Shown here in pieces: positions 55,333 through 64,000 of a stretch of DNA of 64,000 nucleotides. The notes under the pieces were generated by a model. It made no database searches. It saw nothing but the letters and a program-made list of their open reading frames with translations, and was not told where the DNA came from. The position numbers and the translations under genes are program-made. This stretch comes from Cepaea nemoralis (Eukaryota > Mollusca > Gastropoda > Stylommatophora > Helicidae): contig JACEFZ010014485.1 in NCBI GenBank assembly GCA_014155875.1, positions 266,501-330,500 on the forward strand. Reading direction: 5' to 3'. How positions within the stretch are numbered: the stretch's first letter is position 1; each line of letters opens with the position of its first letter.

Positions 55333-55539
55333 ATGATCGAGATTTCAGCAGTCAATATTTAATCAAAATAGTGCCATGTCCTGGAGTTACAAATGTGCAG
55401 AAATATTTCCCCTCCCCCAAATAGGCCACACCTCAAGCAACCAATAACTGGAAATGGAACAGGAGACACACAACCACTGACTTGAAACAAACAGGAGAAA
55501 CGTCACATATTATTAGGACGTCTTTTTCTTTGTCATTCA
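55333..55539 (+). other. SCUBE: SCUBE 3' UTR, end not defined
   Basis: No canonical AATAAA is present close to the stop. The first AATAAA words are at about 55860 and 56480, inside or after repeat sequence. The polyadenylation site cannot be placed from sequence alone. Confidence 0.4.
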
Positions 55540-55885
55540 TCAGGTATCTTTTGTTTTGGACACTGTGTTGTGGTGGTTTACAGCAGAGCCATGATACTTG
55601 CGCGTTTCGGCCGACACATCCAACTTCTGCTGGCATTCGTTGACCACGTTATCATTGCCAGGTGTTTTGTAGATCGTTCCACGGTCTCCAATTCTGATGT
55701 CATCTTTTCCTCTATCTACTGATGACACACCAAATGGTCCTTCAAGATCAGCATGCCAGTCAGCCCTCAAGGGAAGGCAGGGGCAGACCACAGGAATTCC
55801 ATGCTATCCAAGGAGGTTTCCTAAGTGCAGAGCTGACGCAAGTACCGGGCTCATCCAAGGAATAAACGGGAGACACCACAAACAA
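55540..55885 (-). mobile_element. element S / LINE A 3' UTR fragment
   Basis: Contains cagccctcaagggaaggcag and ctatccaaggaggtttcc, shared with S copies at 5890 and 25130. It is truncated at both ends. If SCUBE transcripts extend here, it is part of the 3' UTR. Confidence 0.7.
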
Positions 55886-56164
55886 TAACCTGAAACAATG
55901 TCAACTCCCAAAGAGCATTCGCAAGCATACATTGACAACTCCCATACATATGAAACATGCAACCATTGTGTCATTGAATGCCAGGGAAAACCTTCAAACA
56001 CCAGGGGGGAAAATCTTCACAGATCATCTTTTTTTTCTTCTTTAGTAATCCAATCCACACCAAGAATTGACAGACCCTGCAAAGTTAGAGGCAGGCATCA
56101 TAACGTCCAAGCCACTCTTTAATGAACAAGAGAACAGTCTCACGTGCCCCAAACATGAGCCCAG

Positions 56165-56445
56165 GCAGGATTGAGGTTAGTGCACTTGCCTGCCTGGGCA
56201 GTCATCTGGGTTTAACTCCCAGCGGGTGCAGTATTCGTTCTGAACAGTGCGGCTATGTGGTCGGTCCAGTTCATAAAACTGGTTAAAGTTAGCTGCATCT
56301 CATTTACATGACGTGACATTCAGCCCCAGCATGTTTTAACTGTGATTTATGTTCAGTAGTTTGTCATTGTTGTCTGAATGATCAATGCCAGGCGGTCTGC
56401 TTCTAAATCACTTGCAGCAGTTTTCAAACCCTGACTTGGTGTGTC
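56165..56445. mobile_element. tRNA-like SINE head (+) and SINE family 1 fragment (-)
   Basis: At 56165-56240 the plus strand reads ggttagtgcacttgcctgcc, then gggtttaactcccagc (B-box-like). At 56280-56445 is a partial minus-strand SINE family 1 (gttagctgcatctcatttac end, then cagtagtttgtcattg). Confidence 0.58.
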
Positions 56446-57009
56446 GGGCAACTGTGATCCACTGCCACGGATGCCAGAATAAAATGGCCATCAGGCGAAC
56501 CCACTCCAACTTGAGCTACTTGCAATTTATGTCCCCAAGTCAAGGGCAAGCTACCTGGACATGTCTATGTAACCAACAAGGCAAGACTGCTATTTGCTGA
56601 CTCCTTTTCAACAATTCCGATATCTTAAGGATCATGCATCTTCCTTGAGGTTCCACAATAATCAGATACATGCCCATATTAAGTTGTGGTCTTGGTCTAA
56701 GAAGGGACTTGGTGCACTGAAGATCATGGTAGCAGTGGACATCTAGCAAAGAATGTTGTTCATACTCTGTCAACATCTAATTCTCTCAGTAACTGAGTAT
56801 GGATTAGGAGGACTGCTCAGTGTTAAAGAGTCCCTTTGGAATCATGTGTATATTGTATCAGAACGGATAGATCATCACAGCTAAAGTTTGTGTCAATTCC
56901 TCATGATTGTCTGCTTCAGCCAATTCCATGTTTCAATTCCTCATGATTGTCTGGTTCAGCCAATTCCATGTTTCAATTCCTCATGAATGTCTGAGATGGG
57001 TTCCATGCT
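56446..57009. other. intergenic stretch
   Basis: A SINE family 2-like scrap (catcaggcgaacccactcca, tatgtccccaagtcaagggc) at 56485-56550, a family C-like scrap near 56830-56885, and two 51-bp direct repeats at 56896-56995. No gene. Confidence 0.5.
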
Positions 57010-57400
57010 TCAATCAGTGAAATGCTGCATGGTATCACAACTTGTTCAATTGACCCAACCCTTTTGAGTCACAATGCTGCATGGTATCACAACTTGTTCA
57101 ATTGACCCAACCCTTTTGAGTCACAATGCTGCATGGTATCACAACTTGTTCAATTGACCCAACCCTTTTGAGTCACAATGCTGCATGGTATCACAACTTG
57201 TTCAATTGACGCAACCCTTTTGAGTCACAATGCTGCATGGTATCACAACTTGTTCAATTGACACAACCCTTTTGAGTCACAATGCTGCATGGTATCACAA
57301 CTTGTTCAATTGACGCAACCCTTTTGAGTCACAATGCTGCATGGTAATCACAACTTGTTCAATTGACGCAACCCTTTTGAGTCACAATGCTGCATGCATC
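57010..57400. repeat. 52-bp minisatellite, 7 copies
   Basis: Near-identical units of caatgctgcatggtatcaca + acttgttcaattgacccaac + ccttttgagtca. Confidence 0.97.
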
Positions 57401-57969
57401 ATGAACTGTCTGGATGAGGATGAAGTTGACTAGGTCCTGGCTCTGGTACCTATTTTGTCAGGTGGTCCTGGCTCTGGTACCTATTTTGTCAGGTGGTTCT
57501 GGCAGAGCAACAAAGACACTGGGCTTGCCTGAGAGGTCTTCTTCTCTCTGAATGTCAATAAAATTTAAATGCTGTGAAACTCATTGGGTGATTTTATTCT
57601 ATTATTTGTTAAATTTCTTTTGCTCCCTCCATATTTCTGAGTGCCCTCACTGTCTGTCTCTCATGCGCGCGCACACACAGAGTGAGACACAGAGATATTC
57701 TACAAAGGCTTATCGAACTGTCAAACAGAAGCAGGAATCACAAAATCCTACTGTTCTGTCAACATGATATAGAAATCAATACAGACAAATCACAAAATCT
57801 TACTGTTCAATCAAAATGATACAGAAATCTAGACACACACAAATTCCCACTGTCAAAATGATACAGGAAGCAAATAAACCTTTAAAACCCAGTAATCTAT
57901 CCAAATAAAGTTTGGAATCAAGTCAGACATAACTCATATAAAGAATATGAAACATGAGAAACGTTCATT
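57401..57969. other. intergenic stretch
   Basis: A 43-bp direct duplication at 57435-57500 (ggtcctggctctggtaccta). Otherwise nothing. An AATAAA word is at 57549, too far from SCUBE to assign. Confidence 0.45.
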
Positions 57970-58745
57970 AAACTGTGAATGTAAATATAGGAATCATTAT
58001 GGGCCACGGAATATCACTAATCTGTGATAATGAAATAATTTAGGAATCATTATTGGCCACGGAATATCACTAATCTGTGATAATGAAATAATTTAGGAAT
58101 CATGGGCCACAGAATATCACTAATCTGTGATAATGAAATTTAGGAATCATTGTGGGCCACAGAACATCCTAATCTGTGATAATGAAATAATTTAGGAATC
58201 ATTATGGGCCACGAAATATCACTAATCTGTGATAATGAAATAATTTAGGAATCATTATGGGCCATGGAACATCCTAATCTGTGATAATGAAATAATTTAG
58301 GAATCATTATGAGCCATGGAACATCCTAATCTGTGATAATGAAATAATTTAGGAATCATTATGGGCCACAGAACATCCTAATCTGTGATAATGAAATAGG
58401 AATCATGATGTGATCTGTGATAATGAAATAATTTAGGAATCGTGATGGGCCACGGAATATCACTAATCTGTGATAATGAAATAATTTAGGAATCGTGATG
58501 GGCCATGGAACATCACTAATCTGTGATAATGAAATAATTTAGGAATTATGATGGGCCACGGAATATCACTAATCTGTGATAATGAAATAATTTAGGAATC
58601 ATGATGGGCCACGGAACATCACTAATCTGTGATAATGAAATAATTTAGGAATCATGATGAGCCATGAAATATCACTAATCTGTGATAATGAAATAATTTA
58701 GGAATCATTATGGGCCACGGAACATCACTAATCTGTGATAATGAA
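57970..58745. repeat. 53-bp minisatellite
   Basis: About 15 copies of aatcattatgggccacggaa + tatcactaatctgtgataat + gaaataatttagg with short deletions. It lies between SCUBE and the minus-strand exon at 58915. Confidence 0.96.
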
Positions 58746-58914
58746 TCATGAAAAACTATAAGTAATGCAAGGTACCAGAAACACTCTGGCAGACACCTCC
58801 CTCTCTGCTTGCGGACACCTCCCTCTGCTGGCACTTCCCTCTCTGCTGGCTGACAATCACATCTAACACACTGTTGCGTCACTAATGCTGATACTCCTGC
58901 AGTAAATGTAGAAG

Positions 58915-59032
58915 CTACCTAGTGCTCCTACTGACATAAGCTCCTGTAGGAATCGTCGGCACTTTGGTGGGATCAAGGCCAATCGATTTCATCTGGGCGG
59001 CAATGTCGAACAGATAATCATAGCACTCACAC
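58915..59032 (-). CDS. last coding exon of an unrecognised convergent gene
   Basis: On the minus strand a strong acceptor (ttatttatttttcag) is followed by 118 open nucleotides to TAG at 58915-58917. It encodes CECYDYLFDIAAQMKSIGLD, then PTKVPTIPTGAYVSRSTR and stop. The sequence is in no repeat family seen here and reads like ordinary protein. It begins in phase 2, which fits the donor of the candidate exon at 61126. I do not recognise the protein. It would be transcribed tail to tail with SCUBE. Confidence 0.55.
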
Positions 59033-59177
59033 CTGAAAAATAAATAACAGTGAAACTTATCAATGCTATCTCTTGTTACTAACCTCACGGAGAGAATTAA
59101 ACAAATCCCAGCGAAGTCAGGAAACTATGCTGAAGCTTGTTATGATGCGCACCGAGAAAACCTGACGACAATGTGTA
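59033..59177. other. intron of the convergent gene
   Basis: Short AT-rich sequence between the acceptor and the mariner-like element. Confidence 0.4.
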
Positions 59178-59733
59178 CAAGAGGGCTTCAAGTGAAAACC
59201 TTCAATGTTTTTTTTTATGAATATATTCTGAAAAAGTAAAGAACAAATGTATCATTTTTTTTTAATGCAGTCACCACTGCGTTCAATAAAAGTCCTCCAG
59301 TGCCGATAAAGTGCTTGGATTTCTGTAGAAATAAATTATCTTGCTCTCGTGTGTAACCACTAATGCATCACCTGCTGTACCTCTCCATCGGGCCTGAACA
59401 GTTTTGAAACTTCCTACTGCACTCACACACTTGCCGGACTGACAGACATGCATAACCATACTGGACCTTCATACGCCGATGACTTTCTACTAGGTTTCAC
59501 CCCTTCACTGATCAAACAATGGATAACAGAACACTGCTCCTCTTTGGTGCATGTCAAAAGTAGGGCGGTCATCTCTAAACTATCCTTATGACATTACTGT
59601 GTTTGTCTGCACCATGATGTCAGGTGCTTACCACTCTTGACATCCTTAACAACAATATAGACAGGTTACAAGACAAAGCATGGTTATGGTCATTTCTATC
59701 ACACTTTCAAGGTTTTCATTTGAAGCTCCCTCG
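59178..59733 (-). mobile_element. mariner-like element remnant, copy 2
   Basis: The inverted ends are gagggcttcaagtgaaaacc at the left and the complement of ttttcatttgaagctccctc at the right, with TA at 59176-59177 and 59734-59735. Internal words match the element at 11246-11809 (antisense aggtttcaccccttcactga and ctgctcctctttggt). Transposase frames are broken. Confidence 0.85.
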
Positions 59734-59952
59734 TAACTAGACACGCTCTTGTCTGGAACCCACGAAGCAAACGAAATAGCGGGAGATCAAAAAATACATG
59801 CAGAAGAGAATTACAGACAGAGATGAATAATATTGGGGGGACAAGGAGAGATCTGCAGGAGATATCACAAGATAGGACAGCTGGGCATGTTGGTTCAGGG
59901 CCTATACTTGAGTGGAGGACGAGGGCAGAAAACAAACAACTGAACAAAACTA
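59734..59952. other. stretch with a possible LINE C-terminal scrap
   Basis: The plus strand near 59830-59950 reads RRDLQEISQDRTAGHVGSGP. The style is that of a LINE tail, but I cannot tie it to a family here. Confidence 0.35.
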
Positions 59953-60285
59953 TCACTACAATATTGTGTGACTGCTGGCACCTGTCTCCAAGATTTTCTT
60001 AGGAGGCCAGAAGTCACAGCTGCTTATCATTGCTGGTGCTACAGTATACAGACTAGGTTTTGGTGCACTGTACCTACAACACACAAGCCATGTCATAGTG
60101 TGGTTAGCATGCTTGCTGCAATATTGTGTGACTGCTGGCACCTGTCTGCAAGATTTTCTTTGGTGACCAGAAGTCACAGCTGCTTATCATTGCTGATGCT
60201 ACAGTATAGAGACTAGGTTTTGGTGCACTGTACCTACAACACACAAGCCATGGCATAGTGTGGTTAGCATGCTTGCTGCCAGGGC
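59953..60285. repeat. tandem duplication, about 165 bp x 2
   Basis: Two copies of a unit starting atattgtgtgactgctggca and ending gtggttagcatgcttgctgc. They differ by a few substitutions. No coding potential recognised. Confidence 0.92.
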
Positions 60286-60519
60286 AAAGCCTACACTGGT
60301 TGGTGTGGGGTCCTCTGGAAGACTGTGTCTGATATAAGGACATTGACAACAATGCGCTTCAGACAGGATAGGGAGCGAACCCAGCGGCAACATTCTGAAA
60401 GCACTCATAGAAAGGAAACAATATTCACTATCATCATCATCTTATCTTGTTCCTCATGTACATTATGGTGTCGATGTGAAGCATAAACAGCAGGAGAGCG
60501 TCTGTTTATAGGCTGTTTA

Positions 60520-60815
60520 TATTCTGTTTATTCCCTCTGTCCATCATTTACATGCTCGGCCTCTTCTTCTGTTTCCATTTGGTCTGTACATCATTGCTTG
60601 TTGTGGTATACTGTCAGTTGGTTGCCTAGTTATATGGCCGAACCATTTCACTTGATGTTTTATAATTAAATCTAGAGCTGTGATTTCCCCCACTTTAGTC
60701 CTGATTTCATCATTTCTGATTTTCTCTCTTCTTGATACGTTAAGTATTCTTCTCAGAAAACAATATAAAGGCCTCAAATATAGCACATCAGCTGAATGAG
60801 TTGAACAGGGCCTGA
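60520..60815 (-). mobile_element. LINE C-terminal fragment (family I)
   Basis: The minus strand encodes [20 protein letters not shown], then [20 protein letters not shown] and GNRRRGRACK. It is homologous to the decayed piece at 13435-13720. Confidence 0.78.
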
Positions 60816-61125
60816 ACATTTATTCCTCAAATAGTTTAGAAGTGGATAATTACCTCAAATAGCATAGAAGTGGATAATTAATCTGTTATTTGCTTCAAGC
60901 TTGTATTCTCTGTTATCATTACCGCTGGCTACGGGAAGGAGAGACTAACCACCTATTCCTCCATACACTCTGACCTATACAATGTGAAGGTCCTAGCACA
61001 TCACAACATCACATCACAGACTCGTAGCAGACTCTGGGGATTCTAGAAGTTGAAGGCTGCAACCGTGGATTTATTTGTGTTAGTTACGCTGGGGCAACTT
61101 TGTGGTGCATTTACAGAACACTTAC
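60816..61125. other. stretch with no firm feature
   Basis: Unique-looking; it would be intron of the convergent minus-strand gene if that model is right. Confidence 0.4.
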
Positions 61126-61165
61126 GTACTGCCACTGAAGTCTTCCAAACCCACTACATTCAACC
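61126..61165 (-). CDS. candidate penultimate exon of the convergent gene
   Basis: The minus strand reads LNVVGLEDFSGS and ends ...gcagtac|gtaagtg, a consensus donor in phase 2, the phase required by the exon at 58915-59032. The 5' border is uncertain: an AG at about 61154 is possible, or the exon may continue to the SINE at 61174, which could have broken it. Confidence 0.33.
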
Positions 61166-61173
61166 ATAGAAGT

Positions 61174-61402
61174 TTGTTGCATATCCTTTACAGGGTGTTA
61201 CAGTCAACCCCAGCAATTTTTGGCCATTTGTTATTTCTGGGCAAGTTTACGTTCAGTAGTTTGCCATTGCTTTCTGAATGACCAGCACTCACACAATTGT
61301 AAGAAAACCAACGCAAGGCGGTATGCTGCCAAACACCTGCAGCTGTGTTTCAAATGCAGTATGCGGGATTACGAATTGCATCCATAACCACTTTGCCACA
61401 GA
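61174..61402 (-). mobile_element. tRNA-headed SINE, family 1
   Basis: The minus-strand head tgtggcaaagtggttatg is followed by agaaagcaatggcaaac and the end ttgactgtaacaccctgta. It lies directly upstream (transcript sense) of the candidate exon at 61126. Confidence 0.72.
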
Positions 61403-61639
61403 AGACATAACATAAAATCACACCAGTTTTCACAAATACGTTTCAATGCATGAGGGCAATTGCTCATCCTTACATGGTTTTGGCCTTCTCCCATGTATCC
61501 CCCCACACGTAGAGACCGTGCCGTCTGACCAACACTGCGCATGTGTCTGGGTAGTCTTCCATAGCTGCAGCCATCTCATCCTGTGGGTGGAATTGCACGA
61601 ATCATCATCTTGGTTCAATGCCATAGATGGCATATCTAT
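61403..61639. other. stretch, nothing recognised
   Basis: Open on both strands (61446-61709 plus, 61430-61678 minus) with no domain. The frames overlap the LINE scrap at 61640, so I do not call a gene. Confidence 0.4.
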
Positions 61640-61890
61640 CACAAACATCAGAAAGAAGCAGTCATCATGTTTTGGCACATTAAGAGAAGATAAAAACTGG
61701 AACTTGTGACAACTGGAAAGATTTGTGGAAAGATAGATAGAGGAAAACAGCGTGAGAAAACTGGACAGTCTTGTGCCATGGCAAGGATGGGAGTCAACAC
61801 ATGAAATGATCCATGCTATCTGAGATCACAACTTGTGGAGAGGCATGATCGCCCACACCAGCCGGCAAGGCACTGGATGATGATGAGATG
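61640..61890 (+). mobile_element. LINE 3' scrap (family G)
   Basis: Decayed FWHIKRR, NLELVTTGK and later iHaIsDHNL/GMIAHTSR-type sequence ending in a gatgatgatg tail at about 61875. Confidence 0.6.
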
Positions 61891-61912
61891 GATATTAAAA
61901 TGTTACTCTGAG

Positions 61913-62005
61913 GGATAAAACGATAAAGAAACGATAAAAGTAGTGGTATTTCAATTACGCTTGCACTCCCACCTATGCTACACCCTTCATGTGTCTTCAC
62001 AAAGT

Positions 62006-62045
<40 letters not shown>

Positions 62046-62052
62046 GATTCTA

Positions 62053-62102
<50 letters not shown>

Positions 62103-62128
62103 TGGGAATCTCGTTAATCCATTCATGT

Positions 62129-62204
<76 letters not shown>

Positions 62205-62220
62205 GTTGAATTTCTTCACT
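61913..62220 (-). pseudogene. 28S rRNA fragment
   Basis: The minus strand carries conserved large-subunit rRNA words in correct order: gcgggtaaacggcgggagta, actctcttaaggtagccaaa, tgcctcgtcatctaattagt, agaccctgttgagcttgact and gaaataccactacttttatc. It spans the insertion sites used by R2 and R1 elements, both uninterrupted. Length is about 300 bp of a gene of several kb, so it is a dispersed fragment and not a working rDNA unit. Confidence 0.93.
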
Positions 62221-62295
62221 TATCGTTTATCGTTTCTTTACTTATTCAGTCTCTTTACTTATTCAGTCTCTTTACTTATTCAGTCTCTCAGTAGA
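62221..62295 (+). repeat. 28S-derived 17-bp triplication, inverted relative to the fragment
   Basis: The plus strand reads ttatcgtttctttacttatt, the 28S sequence that would follow the 3' end of the minus-strand fragment, with ctttacttattcagtct repeated three times. The two pieces point in opposite directions and meet at 62220. Confidence 0.75.
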
Positions 62296-62900
62296 GATTT
62301 GTTCGCAGCAGACGAGCATAATCTCTCGCGGGCCTATTCTCGCCGGTCGCGAGATCCGTACAGTGGAAGGATGGGGGATTTGCTTGCAAATAGACAGGCA
62401 ATATCTCATGCAGTAGCTCTGGCGGGCCTATTCCCGCTGGTCGCGGGGTCCTCTTAAAGTCAGGTGGAGAGTCTGACGAAAGTGCACGCTTTACACAGGT
62501 CCGGACACTTGTGATCGACAGATGTGCGCGCCCTCATGGTCCGGGCTCGTACGAGGCCCTCACCTATGGGACTTGGCTGAACGCCTCTAAGCCGGGCCCC
62601 ATGGGTGTCAGGGTCTGGCCATAACTCGCCACCGGCTCGTGGTGGTGAGGTCTCGGAGGATTGACGCTGAGCCGCCAGCGTCTGCAACCTACCTTGTGCC
62701 AGACGTATTGGTTACCCATTCCTCTGGAATACACAAGACTAGGCCGAGAGAGGGACATGTCGTTTGGGCACCACATGATTCTCTGAAGCTCTGCCCAGGC
62801 ATTGTGATGGAATATTGGCCACATTTCAACTCACACACTTTGGTCTGTCAAGACTGCAAGGTGCCACTCACTCTGAGGGAGGGGTCAATGTTGGAAGTTT
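62296..62900. other. GC-rich stretch of unknown origin
   Basis: Two similar blocks (gcgggcctattctcgccggt and gcgggcctattcccgctggt) and a tggctgaacgcctctaag word that also occurs antisense in S elements (6510, 25750) and resembles the 3' region of 28S rRNA. An 87-codon frame at 62639-62902 has no known domain. It may be rDNA-linked or LINE-derived. Confidence 0.4.
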
Positions 62901-63214
62901 AAGAATCTTGTAATTATTTTCAGTCAGTGTTCCCTATCTCAAGTCAATACTACTCATGTTACGTGTATGAAACCTACATGTGGCATGCAGGAAGTGAAGG
63001 CCATGACATGAAGAATTGCATAACGCAAGGAGACAAGCCATGAGGGGGCATTCTGTTACTGGTCTGTGGAGTGTACAGAGTGGCCTGTCTGAATGTGGAA
63101 TGGAGACAGTGTGTATCTATGAGTCTATGTGTATGACAGAGAAGACTTTTTGTTTTCAAAGACTGATCTACCAGTACTGCATATGTTCAACCAGCACAGA
63201 CTGCCTTTCAGCTG
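62901..63214. other. stretch, nothing recognised
   Basis: No repeat or domain seen. Confidence 0.4.
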
Positions 63215-63560
63215 TTTTCTTGTTTCAGTATGACATGTGGAATAAATGTCAGAAGTGATAAACATTTTCTTGTTTCAGTATGACATGTGGAATAAATGTC
63301 AGAAGTGATAAACATTTTCTTGTTTCAGTATGACATGTGGAATAAATGTCAGAAGTGATAAACATTTTCTTGTTTCAGTATGACATGTGGAATAACTGTC
63401 AGAAGTGATAAACATTTTCTTGTTTCAGTATGACATGTGGAATAACTGTCAGAAGTGATAAACGTTTTCTTGTTTCAGTATAACATGTGGAATAACTGTC
63501 AGAAGTGATATATGCTTTCTTGTTTCAGTATAACATGTGGAATAACTGTCAGAAGTGATA
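63215..63560. repeat. 50-bp minisatellite made of acceptor-like units
   Basis: Seven copies of attttcttgtttcagtatga + catgtggaataaatgtcaga + agtgataaac. Each unit contains a pyrimidine tract followed by CAG on the plus strand. Confidence 0.95.
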
Positions 63561-63764
63561 TATGACAAACATCTCCTCCACACCAATACCATCTCCACAC
63601 CAATAATAGTACCCTGACATCATTATCGTTCTCATTAAGTGGCTGGCCAAATGGTAAGGGCAATCACTATTCTCCATAACTCCGGTTATAGCATGAATAT
63701 AAAAATAATTCTTAACCCTTAATTCTTACCATTTAATAGGCAATGATAACTTCATGTCAAAACA
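63561..63764. other. stretch, nothing recognised
   Basis: Unassigned sequence. Confidence 0.35.
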
Positions 63765-63860
63765 TGCGAATGATATGGAATGGAATGGAGCGCTTATGGG
63801 AGTGTCCCGAATGCTGTGATGTCGGTTCCTAAATCAATCAATCAATCAATCAATGATATC
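63765..63860 (+). mobile_element. LINE family C-like 3' terminus with (AATC)n tail
   Basis: It reads gggagtgtcccgaatgctgtgatgtcggttc-type sequence (in part as at 19085-19120), then (aatc)n at 63833-63855. The tail differs from the aactc-type tails of other family C copies. Confidence 0.6.
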
Positions 63861-63879
63861 CTAAAAATGACTTATGTCC

Positions 63880-63960
63880 ATGATTTTTATGAGGGGGCCA
63901 AGGAAGCACAGTGGCAAGCATACTTCCCTAACTGCCCAGTGGTCATCTGTTATCTTGGAG
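63880..63960 (+). mobile_element. possible tRNA-like SINE head
   Basis: It reads ggaagcacagtggcaagcat then cagtggtcatctgttatc, weakly resembling the head at 56165. It is cut by the window edge region. Confidence 0.3.
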
Positions 63961-64000
63961 GTAATCTCCATCAGGAATACCCAAATAATACCAGGACACG

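Noticed and set aside
62639..62902. 87-codon plus-strand frame in a GC-rich block
   Set aside because: High GC lengthens frames by chance; no domain recognised and it sits beside rDNA- and LINE-like scraps.

Overview
The window is eukaryotic, from an invertebrate animal and most likely a lophotrochozoan such as a mollusc. One intron-rich, secreted, multi-domain animal gene fills most of it. Its introns are crowded with tandem minisatellites, tRNA-headed SINEs, non-LTR retrotransposon debris, mariner-like and pogo/Tigger-like DNA transposons. I see no operons, CRISPR arrays or prokaryotic genes. The phylum is an inference from gene type and repeat style.

The main gene is a SCUBE orthologue (signal peptide-CUB-EGF family) on the plus strand. 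Its 5' part lies upstream of the window. Fifteen exons run from 2871 to the stop codon at 55332: three calcium-binding-type EGF exons (the last three of the family's nine), four to five spacer exons, three cysteine-rich GCC2/GCC3 (ephrin-receptor-like) exons, two CUB exons and two C-terminal exons. Nearly all module borders are phase 1. Exon lengths sum to 2142 nt in 52.5 kb. Two things stand out. One spacer exon (16292-16451) carries a 1-nt frameshift. The first CUB exon has a duplicated splice acceptor whose use would add 25 residues in frame. A candidate cassette exon lies at 20773-20886.

Mobile DNA by region: 4.3-7.9 kb is stacked LINE and non-autonomous element insertions; 8.4-19.2 kb holds LINE 3' ends, SINEs and a mariner remnant; 24.2-26.3 kb is a LINE-derived non-autonomous element inside a LINE 5' region; 35.1-44.0 kb is a four-level nest with target-site duplications at three levels, whose innermost and youngest member is a full-length LINE with an intact 1283-codon endonuclease/RT/RNase H ORF. 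Other pieces include a Tigger-like element at 50.0-51.2 kb and a second mariner at 59.2-59.7 kb.

Tandem arrays are large and varied: a 35-bp array at the left edge, a 4.2-kb 41-bp array at 27-31.3 kb, and 33-, 32- and 30-bp arrays that end just before SCUBE splice acceptors. A 37-bp array repeats a perfect CCAAT (NF-Y) motif, and a 39-bp array repeats a nuclear-receptor-like inverted half-site pair.

Downstream of SCUBE, at 58915-59032 on the minus strand, is what looks like the last coding exon of a convergent gene I do not recognise, with a phase-compatible penultimate exon near 61126. A 28S rRNA pseudogene fragment lies at 61913-62220. No other host gene is supported.
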